From an uncultured Alphaproteobacteria bacterium (GTDB lineage: Bacteria > Pseudomonadota > Alphaproteobacteria > RF32 > CAG-239): a stretch of 64,000 nt of DNA. Under the pieces are notes generated by a model. It worked only from the letters and a program-made list of their open reading frames with translations, had not been told where the DNA came from and searched no databases. Location of the stretch: assembly GCA_944392275.1 (NCBI GenBank), contig CALXWA010000006.1:1-64000 (forward strand), in the 5' to 3' direction. Each line of letters begins with the position of its first letter. Within the stretch, counting starts at the first letter, position 1. The position numbers and the translations under genes were made by a program. Below are positions 35,013 to 44,467 of this stretch, piece after piece.

Positions 35013-35178
35013 TTCGTTATTGTTTTATCTAAAAATCTTAATCAATTCTATAATATCTGTTGTTTTTAATGGGAGTTTGTTAAACTTTTGTGTCAATTTA
35101 TAAAAAAAGCAAAATCGGAGTTGACTGTTTTGTCTAAAAGTGGTACTTTTTTTACAAATTTAATTATTTTTTTATATT

Positions 35179-35937
35179 ATGAATCTTTCAGATATTTTAG
35201 CAGGACGCACAACGCTTGATTGTGACTGCACTCCGGTTGTTAAACCTAGAAAGCGAGTAAAAAAAGTGACCAACAAACAAGTTGTAGAACGCTTTTTTCA
35301 AAACTATTTTCAAGCTTTTTGTGCTTGGCAGCCAAACGGAGTAGAACATGGAACTTTGCTCCAAGTTTGCATTGCGGATATTGCACATGCTTATCCTACC
35401 TCCGCCTTACCCGAAGGTGATCTTTATGATTATGTCATAAATGTTAAAGATGCCGATGGTCTTAAAGGTTATCGTGCGGAAAAGTCGGTGGCAAAACCAG
35501 CTTTTTTTTGTTACAAAATTTATTATGCCGAAACGCATTATGTAACAAAAATAAAGGGAGTTTGGAATGCCATTCCTCTTCTCAAGGGTGAGGATTATTT
35601 GAGCCAGAAGGTAAGTGATGCGGCTTTTAAAAAAGTTGCCGAATTGAACGGTTATGAGCCGGTTAATAAAAAATCAGAATTTGCTAAGGCTGATTTGCAT
35701 TTGGCCGGTATCAAAAAAACTTTGAATGGTGTTACTTTCCGTTCTTTTTTGGTAACAAATGCTCAAGGTGAAAAACGTCGTCTGATTATTATCTTGGATA
35801 ATGGTAAGATGATGGATTTGGCCGAAAGCCAGTTTGAAAATCTGACTGTACTGAGAGTCGCTGAAAATTCACGGCTCGCAACAGAAATGAACTGGTTTCG
35901 CCATGCCGAAGATGGTGATCTTGAGTGGTGGAAATGA
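35179..35937 (+). CDS. Unrecognised 252-residue protein
   Basis: The protein seems cytosolic (no signal or membrane segment). It begins with a DCDC motif (14-17) and a basic stretch (KPRKRVKKVTNKQ), followed by a mixed domain and an acidic Trp-rich end (DGDLEWWK). No family is recognised. It lacks a Shine-Dalgarno: the leader is A/T-rich. It forms a single-gene unit with its own terminator, like the other unknown genes at 49085, 49800 and 59527. Confidence 0.5.
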   Translation: MNLSDILAGRTTLDCDCTPVVKPRKRVKKVTNKQVVERFFQNYFQAFCAWQPNGVEHGTLLQVCIADIAHAYPTSALPEGDLYDYVINVKDADGLKGYRAEKSVAKPAFFCYKIYYAETHYVTKIKGVWNAIPLLKGEDYLSQKVSDAAFKKVAELNGYEPVNKKSEFAKADLHLAGIKKTLNGVTFRSFLVTNAQGEKRRLIIILDNGKMMDLAESQFENLTVLRVAENSRLATEMNWFRHAEDGDLEWWK

Positions 35938-36265
35938 AATTAACAGTGCCTTTTTTAGGCACTGTTTTTTTTTGTAATATGAAAACATACTAAAGTTTTA
36001 TTTAAGAATCGGAAAAAAGTCTTATGTAACTTTTATAAAATTTAATTTTTGGTAAAAAAAAAGCCTTTTGAGATGTAGGGAAAATCGTTTTTTGAGTCGC
36101 AAAATGAGAAAAATTTGTTTTTTTTGCAGTTTATGTGTTTTTGTTATTGAAAATTAAATTTTTATTGCTTAAGTTAGTTCTGTATTAGTTGTTTAACAAT
36201 TAAGTTGGTCTTATAAAAAAGTAATTTTACAAGACCGTAGATTAACCCATATGGAGATTAATAAA
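35938..36265. other. Intergenic region before pal
   Basis: It holds the terminator at 35942-35973 and then about 290 bases of very AT-rich sequence leading to pal. No frame or repeat is convincing. The pal promoter must lie here but no clear -35/-10 pair stands out. Confidence 0.4.
35942..35973 (+). terminator. Terminator of the 252-residue gene
   Basis: AACAGTGCC pairs with GGCACTGTT around a seven-base loop, followed by T. Confidence 0.9.
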
Positions 36266-36730
36266 ATGAAAAAACTTTTAAGTTTGTTCGTAGCAGTTGT
36301 AGCTTTATCTGGTTGTTCCAGCTTAGGTATGGATGGTGGTTTGTTCGGTGGTAGCGAATGCGAATCTGCTGAAGCCCGTGATTTCATGGAAAATGCTGAA
36401 GACAGAGTATTCTTTGCTTTCGATAGTTCTGCCATTAGTGCTGATTCTGCTGAAATCTTGAACACTCAAGTTAAATGGTTGAAAGATCATGAAAATGTTG
36501 ATGTTATTGTTCAAGGTTACTGCGATGAAAGAGGTACAAGAGAATACAACCTCGCTTTGGGTGAACGTCGTGCAAATGCTGTAAAACAGTATTTGGTTTC
36601 TCAAGGTATTGCCGCTGACAGAATCTCTACCATTTCTTATGGTAAAGAAAGACCGGCAGTTCTCGGCAGCAACGAAGCCGCTTGGGCTCAAAACCGTCGT
36701 GCCGTTACTGTTGTAAAAGTAGCTGAATAA
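36266..36730 (+). CDS. pal: Peptidoglycan-associated lipoprotein Pal
   Basis: Pal links the outer membrane to peptidoglycan in the Tol-Pal system. The protein of 154 residues has a lipoprotein signal (LSLFVAVVALSGC, lipobox LSGC) and an OmpA-like domain (YFAFDSSAI-type strand FFAFDSSAIS, VIVQGYCDERGTREYNLALG, RISTISYGKERP). ATG 36266 is chosen over the upstream ATG 36251, because GGAG lies 9 bases before it and it starts the signal peptide. cpoB follows behind a terminator. Confidence 0.95.
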   Translation: MKKLLSLFVAVVALSGCSSLGMDGGLFGGSECESAEARDFMENAEDRVFFAFDSSAISADSAEILNTQVKWLKDHENVDVIVQGYCDERGTREYNLALGERRANAVKQYLVSQGIAADRISTISYGKERPAVLGSNEAAWAQNRRAVTVVKVAE

Positions 36731-36748
36731 TTTCGGTTTTGAAAACTT

Positions 36749-36780
36749 AAAAGCGCACTCTTAGAGGAGTGCGTTTTTTT
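36749..36780 (+). terminator. Terminator after pal
   Basis: AAGCGCACTC pairs with GAGTGCGTTT, followed by T. It separates pal from cpoB, which may be read through or have its own promoter. Confidence 0.85.
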
Positions 36781-36871
36781 GTGCTTGTGTATTTCTTTAA
36801 TTTGGGCAAGACAGTCGCTTTTTTTTGTTTTACATTATTTTCAGTGGTTTATGTTTTTGAATGAGGTGAAA

Positions 36872-37729
36872 ATGAAATTTACCAACTTTTTATTGGTTAG
36901 TACCGGTGCCGTTTTGTTGACATTTGATGCTATGGCTCAAAGTGCTTCTATGAGGCAAGAGCTGGATGCTTTGAAAGAAGATGTTTTGGTTTTGCAACGG
37001 CAGGCTTATCGTGAAAAAGAAAGTGCCATTAATCCGGCTTCGGCTCAAAGTATTTCTATCCGGATGGGAGAATTTGATGAAACCGTTCGTCAGTTGGTTG
37101 GTAAAGTTGATGAAATGGAATATAAAATCAAAAAATTGGATGAAAAAATCAATATGGTTAACAAAGATATTGATTTGCGTTTGAAAATGATGGAAGAAAA
37201 GGGCGGAACCACTGCTCCGGCTGTGGTTAAGACACAATCCATTTCCGATGCGGCAAAAGCCTCTTCGGCAGGTGCAAAAAATAAGCCCGGAGCTGCCGGT
37301 GCCGGAGCGATTTCCAGTGGAGATTTGCCCGCAATTAAAGATAAAACGGCCGAAGATGTTTACCAAGAAGGTTTAGATGCGATTAAAGCCAGCAATAATG
37401 ATTTGGCGATTCAACGTTTTAATTTAGTTTTAAGTAAGTTTCCGAAACATAAGTTGGCTGCTAATGCTCAATATTGGATCGGGGAAGCTTATTATGCCAA
37501 AAAAGATTATGCCAAAGCGGCTGTTGCTTTTGCTAAGGGTTATGAAGAATATAAAAATGGTCCTAAAGGTGCCGACAATATTTTAAAGCTTGGGATGTCT
37601 ATGCGGGAATTAGGTAAAAAAGAAGAAGCTTGTACGGCTTTTGTTAATTTGCCCAAAGAATTTCCAAAAGCGGAAGCTCCTTTGAAAAATAAGGCAAAAG
37701 CTGCGGCAGAGGCTTTGAATTGTAAGTAA
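36872..37729 (+). CDS. cpoB: Cell division coordinator CpoB (YbgF)
   Basis: CpoB is the periplasmic TPR protein of the Tol-Pal system, which coordinates outer-membrane constriction. The protein of 285 residues has a signal peptide (FLLVSTGAVLLTFDAMAQ), an N-terminal coiled coil, an Ala/Gly-rich linker, and C-terminal TPRs (YQEGLDAIKASNNDLAIQRF, ANAQYWIGEAYYAKKDYAKA). ATG 36872 follows GAGGTG; the longer frame upstream is not signal-like. It lies between pal and tilS as in other alphaproteobacteria. Confidence 0.9.
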   Translation: MKFTNFLLVSTGAVLLTFDAMAQSASMRQELDALKEDVLVLQRQAYREKESAINPASAQSISIRMGEFDETVRQLVGKVDEMEYKIKKLDEKINMVNKDIDLRLKMMEEKGGTTAPAVVKTQSISDAAKASSAGAKNKPGAAGAGAISSGDLPAIKDKTAEDVYQEGLDAIKASNNDLAIQRFNLVLSKFPKHKLAANAQYWIGEAYYAKKDYAKAAVAFAKGYEEYKNGPKGADNILKLGMSMRELGKKEEACTAFVNLPKEFPKAEAPLKNKAKAAAEALNCK

Positions 37730-37744
37730 GGTATATGTTTTTTG

Positions 37745-38806
37745 ATGCAGCTTTTTTTGAAAAAATACCATGTTGAAGATGAAGTTGTCGCCGCCGGAGT
37801 TTCCGGCGGTGCCGATTCATTAGCATTGGCATTGCGGTTGAAAGAATGCGGAAAAAAAGTTATTGCTTTGACTGTGGATCATGGGTTGCGTCCCGAATCC
37901 TCCCGTGAGGCTGATTATGTTGCTCATGTGATGAAGGCTTATGGTATTGAACATCATATTTTGCGTTGGGAGGGCGAAAAACCTAAAACGGGTATTGAGG
38001 CGGCGGCTCGAGAGGCTCGCTATGATTTGTTGTGTGGTTGGTGTTTGCAACATGGTGTAAGGTTTTTGGCGGTTGGACAACATCAAAGAGACCAAGCCGA
38101 AACTTTTTTGCTCCGTTTGCAAAGAGGAAGCGGGGTGTTTGGTTTGAGTGGTATCTTACCGGTTGTGGAACGGGACGGGATAAAAGTTATTCGCCCGCAA
38201 CTTATGGATACCCCCCAGTTTTTACGAGACTACCTTTACCAGAGAAATATTCAATGGGTTGAGGATCCGTCTAATCAATGTGAAGATTTTCAACGTGTGA
38301 AAATTCGGCATTTTCTCCCTATTATGGAGGAAAAAATCGGAATTTCGGTGGAAAGATTGGCCGAAACCGCAGCGGTGCTGGCTCGAACACGGGAGTATTT
38401 GGAGCAGCAGATTGATGTCTTGCTTAAAAACCATGTCCGTTGGTGGAATGGGGTTTTGGTTTCCATGTCTAAAGATTTTTTGTTGTCTTTACATTCGGAA
38501 ATGAGGTATCGCCTTTTGGCGGTTTTACTTCGCAAAATCGGAGGAAAACCCTATGCTCCGGAAGCTGAAGAACTCCTGCGGTTGGCAGAAGATTTACAAC
38601 GTGAGAATTTTAAGGGGGCGACTCTCGGTGATTGTGAAATCTTTTTTGCCAGAAGGCGTTTATGGGTTGTTCCGGAACAACGAAAAAAAGAAGTCTTAAC
38701 TCTTAAACAATGGGAAAAATTTGCTTTAGATTATCCTAATTATGCTCAGGCAAATTTGCCATATAAAGTACGTCTAGCCCTTTATAACAAGCTTGCAAAA
38801 CGGTAG
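37745..38806 (+). CDS. tilS: tRNA(Ile)-lysidine synthetase
   Basis: TilS changes C34 of tRNA-Ile(CAU) to lysidine so that it reads AUA. The protein of 353 residues has the PP-loop SGGADSLALAL near the N-terminus, ALTVDHGLR and VGQHQRDQAETFLLRL, followed by a divergent C-terminal part. ATG 37745 is a likely start; a TTG precedes it directly. It follows cpoB after a short gap and precedes smpB. Confidence 0.93.
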   Translation: MQLFLKKYHVEDEVVAAGVSGGADSLALALRLKECGKKVIALTVDHGLRPESSREADYVAHVMKAYGIEHHILRWEGEKPKTGIEAAAREARYDLLCGWCLQHGVRFLAVGQHQRDQAETFLLRLQRGSGVFGLSGILPVVERDGIKVIRPQLMDTPQFLRDYLYQRNIQWVEDPSNQCEDFQRVKIRHFLPIMEEKIGISVERLAETAAVLARTREYLEQQIDVLLKNHVRWWNGVLVSMSKDFLLSLHSEMRYRLLAVLLRKIGGKPYAPEAEELLRLAEDLQRENFKGATLGDCEIFFARRRLWVVPEQRKKEVLTLKQWEKFALDYPNYAQANLPYKVRLALYNKLAKR

Positions 38807-38841
38807 ATTTTTGTTTATATAAAGCTAAGAAAGGGATAACA

Positions 38842-39318
38842 ATGGCAAAAACAAAAAAAAGTGAATTTATATCAACCGGCTTGGTTGCTCAAAATCGGCG
38901 AGCTCATTTTGACTATTTGATTAGTGAAAAATTTGTTGCCGGGCTGGAACTAACCGGAACAGAGGTTAAGTCATTACGTCTGGGACATGCCAATATTAAT
39001 GATGCTTTTGGGATTGAAAAGGACGGGGAAATTTATATTTCCAATATGTTTATTGCCGAATATTCCAACAAAGGTTATGCCAGCCATGCCGAAAAGAGGG
39101 ACCGTAAGTTACTCCTAAAGAAAAAAGAAATCTGTGATATTATCGGCGAATTGTCCCGTAAAGGGGCGACGCTTGTGGCGTTGCGTTTGTTCTTTAATGA
39201 TCAGGGGCGGGCTAAACTTGAGGTCGGTTTAGGACGTGGTAAAAAGATTTATGATAAGCGTGAGACCATTAAAGATCGGGAATGGAAAATTCAAAAAGCT
39301 CGACTGTTAGCTCATTAA
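38842..39318 (+). CDS. smpB: SsrA-binding protein SmpB
   Basis: SmpB binds tmRNA in trans-translation. The 158-residue protein has NRRAHFDYLISEKFVAGLEL, GTEVKSLRLGHANI, the RDRKLLLKK block and the basic C-terminal tail KIYDKRETIKDREW. GGGATAAC precedes the ATG. No tmRNA gene is seen in the window. It converges with tadA, four bases apart. Confidence 0.95.
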   Translation: MAKTKKSEFISTGLVAQNRRAHFDYLISEKFVAGLELTGTEVKSLRLGHANINDAFGIEKDGEIYISNMFIAEYSNKGYASHAEKRDRKLLLKKKEICDIIGELSRKGATLVALRLFFNDQGRAKLEVGLGRGKKIYDKRETIKDREWKIQKARLLAH

Positions 39319-39322
39319 TTTT

Positions 39323-39808
39323 TTAATCGTTCTTTGTTTGAGAATTGGTCTTTTTCTTTCTTTTTTTCTGAAAAAAATCTTTGAGAACAGCGGAACATTC
39401 TTGCTGCATTAATCCTTGATGGATATTGGGTTTGTGGTGGCAAGTCGGACTGTTGTAAAAGCAAACTCCGTTGACAACTCCGCCTCCTTTGGGATCCGGT
39501 GTGGCAAAATAAAGGTTCTTTATCCGAGCAAAGGAAATTGCTGCCGCACACATGGTGCAAGGCTCTAAAGTGACGTATAAATCCATTCCCCACAAACGAT
39601 TGGTTTGAAGTTTTTGGCAGGCTTTTTTGATGGCGGTGATCTCAGCATGAGCCGTTGCATCTTCAACATGTTGGCTGAGGTTAAAGGCTTCGGAAACAAT
39701 TTCTCCGTTTTGCGGATTGACAATAACACAGCCGATTGGGACTTCGTCTTGTTTGGCGGCAAGACATGCCAGTTCATAAGCTCGTTGCATATAATCTATG
39801 TGTTCCAT
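39323..39808 (-). CDS. tadA: tRNA-specific adenosine deaminase TadA
   Basis: TadA makes inosine at the wobble base of tRNA-Arg. The 161-residue protein has the zinc motifs HAEITA (with catalytic Glu) and PCTMCAAAI, the GCVIV and DPKGGG segments, and a Lys-rich tail (KKRKKKTNSQTKND). Divergent from the pseudouridine synthase gene. Confidence 0.93.
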   Translation of the reverse strand: MEHIDYMQRAYELACLAAKQDEVPIGCVIVNPQNGEIVSEAFNLSQHVEDATAHAEITAIKKACQKLQTNRLWGMDLYVTLEPCTMCAAAISFARIKNLYFATPDPKGGGVVNGVCFYNSPTCHHKPNIHQGLMQQECSAVLKDFFQKKRKKKTNSQTKND

Positions 39809-39874
39809 GGTTTACCTTTTTTGTTGTATTTTTGTTTGATTATGCTAGATGTTAAGAAAAAAGGAAAGTAGAAA

Positions 39875-40597
39875 ATGACAGAAAGATTAGCAAAATTTAT
39901 GGCACGATCGGGTGTATGCTCAAGGCGGCAGGCTGAAGAGTATATTCGGCAAAAGCGTGTAACGGTTAACGGAGAAATTGTAGAAACACCGGCTTTTAAT
40001 GTGAGTGGGGATGAGAAAATTTTGTTTGATGGTGAAAAGCTGCCTGAAAAACAAAATACAAGATTGTGGCTTTATCATAAACCGACCGGATTGGTCACGA
40101 CCCATAAAGATGAAAAAGGAAGAGCAACGGTATTTGATAATTTGCCGGTAGGGTTGCCGCGAGTTATTTCGGTCGGACGGTTGGACCTTAACTCCGAAGG
40201 TTTGCTTTTGCTGACAAATAATGGTGAGCTTTCGCGTCGATTGGAGTTGCCGAGTAACGGCTGGGTCAGAAGGTATCGCGTTCGTGTCCATGGTTTTGTT
40301 GATGAAAGTAAGTTACAAAATTTACAGAACGGGATTGAAATTGAAGGGGTGCAATATGGTGCCGTTAAAGCCGTGGTGGATAGCCGCCAGGGGACAAACA
40401 CCTGGTTGAGTGTTACGTTGAGTGAAGGGAAAAACCGTGAAATTCGTAAGGTAATGAAGGCAATCGGTTTGGAGGTTTCTCGCTTGATTCGGGTTTCTTA
40501 CGGACCTTTTCAGCTCGGAAATTTGAAGGCCGGAGAAGTTCGCGAGGTTCCTCAAAAAGTGTTACGTGAACAGTTGGGTGGTAAGTTTAGCGGATGA
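39875..40597 (+). CDS. rRNA pseudouridine synthase (RluB/RsuA family)
   Basis: The 240-residue protein has an N-terminal S4 RNA-binding domain (LAKFMARSGVCSRRQAEEYI) and the RsuA-type catalytic domain with ISVGRLDLNSEGLLLLTNNG, whose Asp is the catalytic residue, and GKNREIRKVM. It most resembles RluB (23S rRNA 2605 in E. coli numbering), but the exact target cannot be told. It overlaps rsmD by four bases (ATGA). Confidence 0.9.
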   Translation: MTERLAKFMARSGVCSRRQAEEYIRQKRVTVNGEIVETPAFNVSGDEKILFDGEKLPEKQNTRLWLYHKPTGLVTTHKDEKGRATVFDNLPVGLPRVISVGRLDLNSEGLLLLTNNGELSRRLELPSNGWVRRYRVRVHGFVDESKLQNLQNGIEIEGVQYGAVKAVVDSRQGTNTWLSVTLSEGKNREIRKVMKAIGLEVSRLIRVSYGPFQLGNLKAGEVREVPQKVLREQLGGKFSG

Positions 40598-41139
40598 GAA
40601 TTATCGGTGGAAAATATAGAGGAAAAAAACTTTTTTCTCCGGACAATGGAGCCGTACGGCCAACCTCTGATCGTGCCAGGGAAGCTTTGTTTAATATTTT
40701 GCGGTCACGGTTGGGAAATGATTTAGAAAAATATAGTCTGGTGGATGTTTTTTCCGGTTCCGGTGCCTTTGCTTTGGAGGCTCTGTCTCAAGGATTTGGT
40801 AAAGTGGCTCTGATTGACGTGGATACCCATCCGTTACTCAAAAATGTTGCCTTGTTTCCGGATGAAAAGAAAAAAATCAATATTTTTAAACGCGATGCTC
40901 TTAAATTGGAGGCAGCCGAAACTCCGTTTGATGTTTTGTTTATGGATGCTCCGTATCGTAAAAATTTGACCGTTCCGGCTTTGGAAAATTTATGTTCTAA
41001 GGGATGGTTAAAACCGAAGGCTTTATGTTTGATAGAGGTTGAAAAAGACGAAGAATGTCTTTTACCTTCAATGTTTGAAAAAATAGAAGAACGGCGTTAC
41101 GGATTGGCAAAGATTCTTATTGCCGAGGTAGCGGGGTAA
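40594..41139 (+). CDS. rsmD: 16S rRNA (guanine(966)-N2)-methyltransferase
   Basis: The 181-residue protein has the RsmD start MRIIGGKYRGKKL, RPTSDRAREALFNIL, the SAM-binding VFSGSGAFALEAL and the catalytic tetrapeptide region FMDAPYR, where DPPY is usual. It is co-translated with the pseudouridine synthase, so two rRNA-modifying enzymes share an operon. Its 3' end overlaps the opposite-strand DUF2125-like gene by 23 bases. Confidence 0.93.
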   Translation: MRIIGGKYRGKKLFSPDNGAVRPTSDRAREALFNILRSRLGNDLEKYSLVDVFSGSGAFALEALSQGFGKVALIDVDTHPLLKNVALFPDEKKKINIFKRDALKLEAAETPFDVLFMDAPYRKNLTVPALENLCSKGWLKPKALCLIEVEKDEECLLPSMFEKIEERRYGLAKILIAEVAG

Positions 41140-42169
41140 GCGTTTTTACCGTTAGATTTTCAATGGCGAATCTTCCATCTCGATAATCAATCGGGGTTAT
41201 GACGGCAAGTTCTGTATCTTCGGATTTTAATTTGAAGGCTTTGCTCTTTAAGATAATTTTGGTAACAAAAGCTCCTTTGGATTCAATAAAATTTTTCTTT
41301 TGCAAATCATCAATGACACTCAACATCCCTTTGGATGAGGTTGATAAATGAAGGCGAGGCGATAAATTTTCGTTAAAAAGAAGGCTGCCTCTGCCTACTA
41401 AGAGTATAGGTTTCCAGTTTAAGGTCAGTGAAGAGATATCAATATAACCATCTTTTCCGAGCCAATCGCGGATATCGGATAAGAGGTTTCCTTTTTTATT
41501 GATTTTGCCGATGAGACGAGCTTTCAAATAGAGGTGGTCCAGTCTTGATGTCAGCGGGTAGTTTAAAAGACCGTCAAAATCAAGTTTATCCATTTCCAGA
41601 TAGGTTTCATGACTTGGGGTGTAGGCGGCATCTTCTTTTTGGCTGTTAAGACTGCGAGAGGCTATTTTTATTTCTTGTATTTTTAAAATATTTTTGACCT
41701 CGATTTGTTGGATGTTTGTAAGGATGGTTTTTATGTTGCCGTTAATTTGCAGTTCTATTTCTATACCATTATTTTGAATTTGGTATTTTTTATCTTTCCA
41801 GGTAAGTGTTTGTTCTTTACCCAAAGATACAATGTATTGCGATGGGTGGAGAAGAGAAGGAGTTATTTTTGCCTGTGGAATATTCAAGGATATTTTGTCC
41901 GTCATTGAATATAAGGATAAATTTTCGAATTCGGCTAACGGGGTTCCCGGAATGTAACTGATTTTAACCTTGTCATAGGCAATATCCAGATAAAGGTCGT
42001 TAAGACGATTGATGGAAAAAAGGGTTTCTTTTTGAAAAAAACGGGCCGTTTGATAGCGGTTGAAAAATCCATAAAAAATCCCAAAAACAAGAGCAAAAGA
42101 CAAGACCGCGGCAATCCAAAATCCGCGGTTGAAAAAACAAAACAAGGAGGAAAAAATTTTTTTGTTCAT
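41117..42169 (-). CDS. DUF2125-like periplasmic protein
   Basis: This 350-residue protein has one N-terminal membrane helix (GFWIAAVLSFALVFGIFYGF) and a long beta-rich periplasmic domain (FENLSLYSM, ISLNIPQAKI, LTLNWKPILLVGRGSLLF), which fits DUF2125 proteins of alphaproteobacteria. The role is unknown; AsmA-like envelope or lipid transport functions have been guessed. It is last in the ftsE-ftsX-ydcF-plsC operon. Confidence 0.55.
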   Translation of the reverse strand: MNKKIFSSLFCFFNRGFWIAAVLSFALVFGIFYGFFNRYQTARFFQKETLFSINRLNDLYLDIAYDKVKISYIPGTPLAEFENLSLYSMTDKISLNIPQAKITPSLLHPSQYIVSLGKEQTLTWKDKKYQIQNNGIEIELQINGNIKTILTNIQQIEVKNILKIQEIKIASRSLNSQKEDAAYTPSHETYLEMDKLDFDGLLNYPLTSRLDHLYLKARLIGKINKKGNLLSDIRDWLGKDGYIDISSLTLNWKPILLVGRGSLLFNENLSPRLHLSTSSKGMLSVIDDLQKKNFIESKGAFVTKIILKSKAFKLKSEDTELAVITPIDYRDGRFAIENLTVKTLTPLPRQ

Positions 42170-42195
42170 GCCGTTTTTGTCCTTGCGTATTGTCT

Positions 42196-42960
42196 TTAGT
42201 TTTTTGGTGCCGTATCATGTGTTAAAGCATTAAACGGATAGTTTTTCTCTGTTTCGCCGTTTAATTCTTTGCATTTTGTTTCAATACGGTTTTGCAATTC
42301 TGTCATGAACTCATTTTTATCCATTCCGGTCGGCATGGGTTCCATGAATTCAAAAATAACTTTACCGGGAAAACGTAAAAAGGAACTTTTTTTCCAAAAA
42401 TAAGCGGTATTGGTTGCAAAGGGAATAACGGGAACATTGAGGTGATTATAAAGCAAGGCTACTCCCGGTTTGTAGTTTGGTTCTTCTCTTGGGGCTTTTC
42501 TGGTCCCTTCGGGAAAGATAATAATCGGGCGGCCAAGGTTGATGCGGTTTCTGGCGGCGGTTAACATATCTTTCATGGCTTTGCTGCCGGCTGAACGATT
42601 GATGGGAATCATGCCGTAAAAATATTGAGCCCAACCAAAAAGCGGAATATAGGTTAGTTCTTTTTTGAGAATAAAAACAGCGGTTTTTATAAAGTTGGTT
42701 AAGATGTATGTTTCAAGAGCCGATTCATGCTTACCGGCATAGATGCAATTTGCTTGCTTGATATATTGTTGTCCTCGGATTTCTACTTCAATTCCGGCAA
42801 TCTTTTTTAAGGCAAAGACAAAAAACGGAATCATGTAATTGTTCCAGAAACCAATCGTGCTTTGCGGAGAAAACAATCCCATTACCGATGAAATCAGGCA
42901 GCCAATCAATAAGGTTCCGTAGCCGACAATGTTAAATAGAAATGAACGAATATAAAGCAT
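42196..42960 (-). CDS. plsC: 1-acyl-sn-glycerol-3-phosphate acyltransferase family protein
   Basis: PlsC adds the second acyl chain to make phosphatidic acid. The 254-residue protein has an N-terminal membrane segment, the catalytic motif KHESALET (family HX4D; here the acidic residue is Glu), IPINRSAG and FPEGTRKAP. It lies in the operon behind ftsEX and ydcF. Paralogues that acylate other lipids look alike, so the substrate is not certain. Confidence 0.88.
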   Translation of the reverse strand: MLYIRSFLFNIVGYGTLLIGCLISSVMGLFSPQSTIGFWNNYMIPFFVFALKKIAGIEVEIRGQQYIKQANCIYAGKHESALETYILTNFIKTAVFILKKELTYIPLFGWAQYFYGMIPINRSAGSKAMKDMLTAARNRINLGRPIIIFPEGTRKAPREEPNYKPGVALLYNHLNVPVIPFATNTAYFWKKSSFLRFPGKVIFEFMEPMPTGMDKNEFMTELQNRIETKCKELNGETEKNYPFNALTHDTAPKN

Positions 42961-42971
42961 GTTTTCCTCTT

Positions 42972-43544
42972 TTAGATGTTTTGAATTTTGCTTCTGACAT
43001 AAACATATAAAAATTTATTATATTCCATAAAAATAAGCGAGAAGGTTCGCCAACTCTTCCACCATTTTTTTAATATTTTTTCCGAATAGACCGGATGAAC
43101 AATGATTTGAATCCCAGGGTTGGCATTTTGAAATTCGATAATGCTCCGCGGAATATGATAATGTGATGTTACTAAGCGGATGGAATTGATATGATTGTCT
43201 TTTAACCAGTCTTTGGTTTCAAGTGCGTTTCCGATGGTGTTGGTTGCTTTACGGCCAATGAAAACCGATGAGTTGTCTTTAATGGCAATATGGTTTTGTT
43301 TTTCAATTAGGGGAAGAGAAATATCTTTTCCTACTCCGGAGATAAAGAGTTTTTCCGATTTTTTTTCATTTAGCAGGCGTATGGCTTCGGCAATGCGATG
43401 GCTGCCTCCCGTGAGAGCTACAATCGCTTGTGTTTTGGTATCTTGGTCGGTTGGGTATGAGTAAATGGCCCGAGCAAAAAAGACAAAACCGATAAACCAG
43501 GCCGATAACAGAAGGATTGTGAATGTAAAAATGAATTTTTTCAT
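42972..43544 (-). CDS. YdcF/DUF218-like membrane protein
   Basis: The 190-residue protein has an N-terminal membrane helix (FTFTILLLSAWFIGFVFFA) and the DUF218 pattern: IVALTGGSHRIAEAIRLL, LFISGVG, NTIGNALETKDWL and VTSHYHIPRSI. It is close to YdcF/SanA/ElyC proteins, some of which act in envelope carrier or polysaccharide metabolism. Its start overlaps the ftsX stop by four bases. Confidence 0.8.
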   Translation of the reverse strand: MKKFIFTFTILLLSAWFIGFVFFARAIYSYPTDQDTKTQAIVALTGGSHRIAEAIRLLNEKKSEKLFISGVGKDISLPLIEKQNHIAIKDNSSVFIGRKATNTIGNALETKDWLKDNHINSIRLVTSHYHIPRSIIEFQNANPGIQIIVHPVYSEKILKKWWKSWRTFSLIFMEYNKFLYVYVRSKIQNI

Positions 43545-44467
43545 AACATTTTTTGCAGTGTTTTCTTAACCGTATAGTAAGCCGTTATGCCCGATATTAT
43601 GCAAGCTTCAAAGGGAAGGCTTGTAATCAATAGCCAATCACCAAAACTTAAGTGGGCTTCACTGATGATGCCGCCTTTAATTTGTTGTGCCAAAGAGGCA
43701 ATAAAGAAAATGGTCGGTATTGCCAGAAATAAGCCGATTAAGCCACCGATTAAGCCAAAAAAGGCCATGCGTTTGGCATATTGTTGGGCAACGTAAGCAT
43801 CTTTTGCTCCCATGGTATGTAAAATCTCAATGATGTCTTTATACATCCCCATGCTGGTTTGGGTGGTATAAAAAATTGCTCCGGAGGTTATGGTTATGAC
43901 CAAAAATAAAATTGTCATTGCTAAGGCTTTTAACCCATCGGCAAAATCAATCAGCTTGTTTAACCAGAGTTTGTGATTGTCTACGGAGGCTTGCGGAGAG
44001 GCTTTGGCTAAGTCTTGTGCTAGTTGGACAAAGTTAATTTTGGCTCCCGGTTCCAGTTTGATGTCAATGATGCGAGGAATAGGAAGACTGCTAATATCTA
44101 CGCCATCGCCTAACCAAGGTTCAATTAGTTTTTGAAGTTGCGAATCCGGTAAAACCGAGATTTTAGCAATCCCTTTTACGTTTTTAAGGTAATCAATTGC
44201 TCTTTCTTGATAGGCTAATGTTTCAGCCTGAGCTTTTTCTCGATCGGCGTCATTGACCGGCATGATTTGAACGGTAAGGGAGCCTAAAATGCTTTGATTC
44301 CAGGTTTGAATCATGGAATTGATTGATAAAACTCCGGATAAAGTTACGGCAAAAATGAAAACGGCAATTGCAATAATCACTTGTGTAAACAAGGATGTAT
44401 TGTTGCTTTGCAACGGAATTTCTTGTTTGCGAGGCGTGTATACATATTTTGCTTTTCTATTAGGCAT
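43541..44467 (-). CDS. ftsX: Cell division protein FtsX
   Basis: FtsX is the membrane partner of FtsE and controls septal peptidoglycan hydrolases. The protein of 308 residues has a cytoplasmic basic N-terminus, a first membrane helix (VIIAIAVFIFAVTLSGVL), an extracytoplasmic loop, and three C-terminal helices with IIEILHTMGAKDAYVAQQYA. ATG 44467 starts MPNRKAKYVY; it overlaps ftsE by eight bases. Confidence 0.9.
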   Translation of the reverse strand: MPNRKAKYVYTPRKQEIPLQSNNTSLFTQVIIAIAVFIFAVTLSGVLSINSMIQTWNQSILGSLTVQIMPVNDADREKAQAETLAYQERAIDYLKNVKGIAKISVLPDSQLQKLIEPWLGDGVDISSLPIPRIIDIKLEPGAKINFVQLAQDLAKASPQASVDNHKLWLNKLIDFADGLKALAMTILFLVITITSGAIFYTTQTSMGMYKDIIEILHTMGAKDAYVAQQYAKRMAFFGLIGGLIGLFLAIPTIFFIASLAQQIKGGIISEAHLSFGDWLLITSLPFEACIISGITAYYTVKKTLQKML

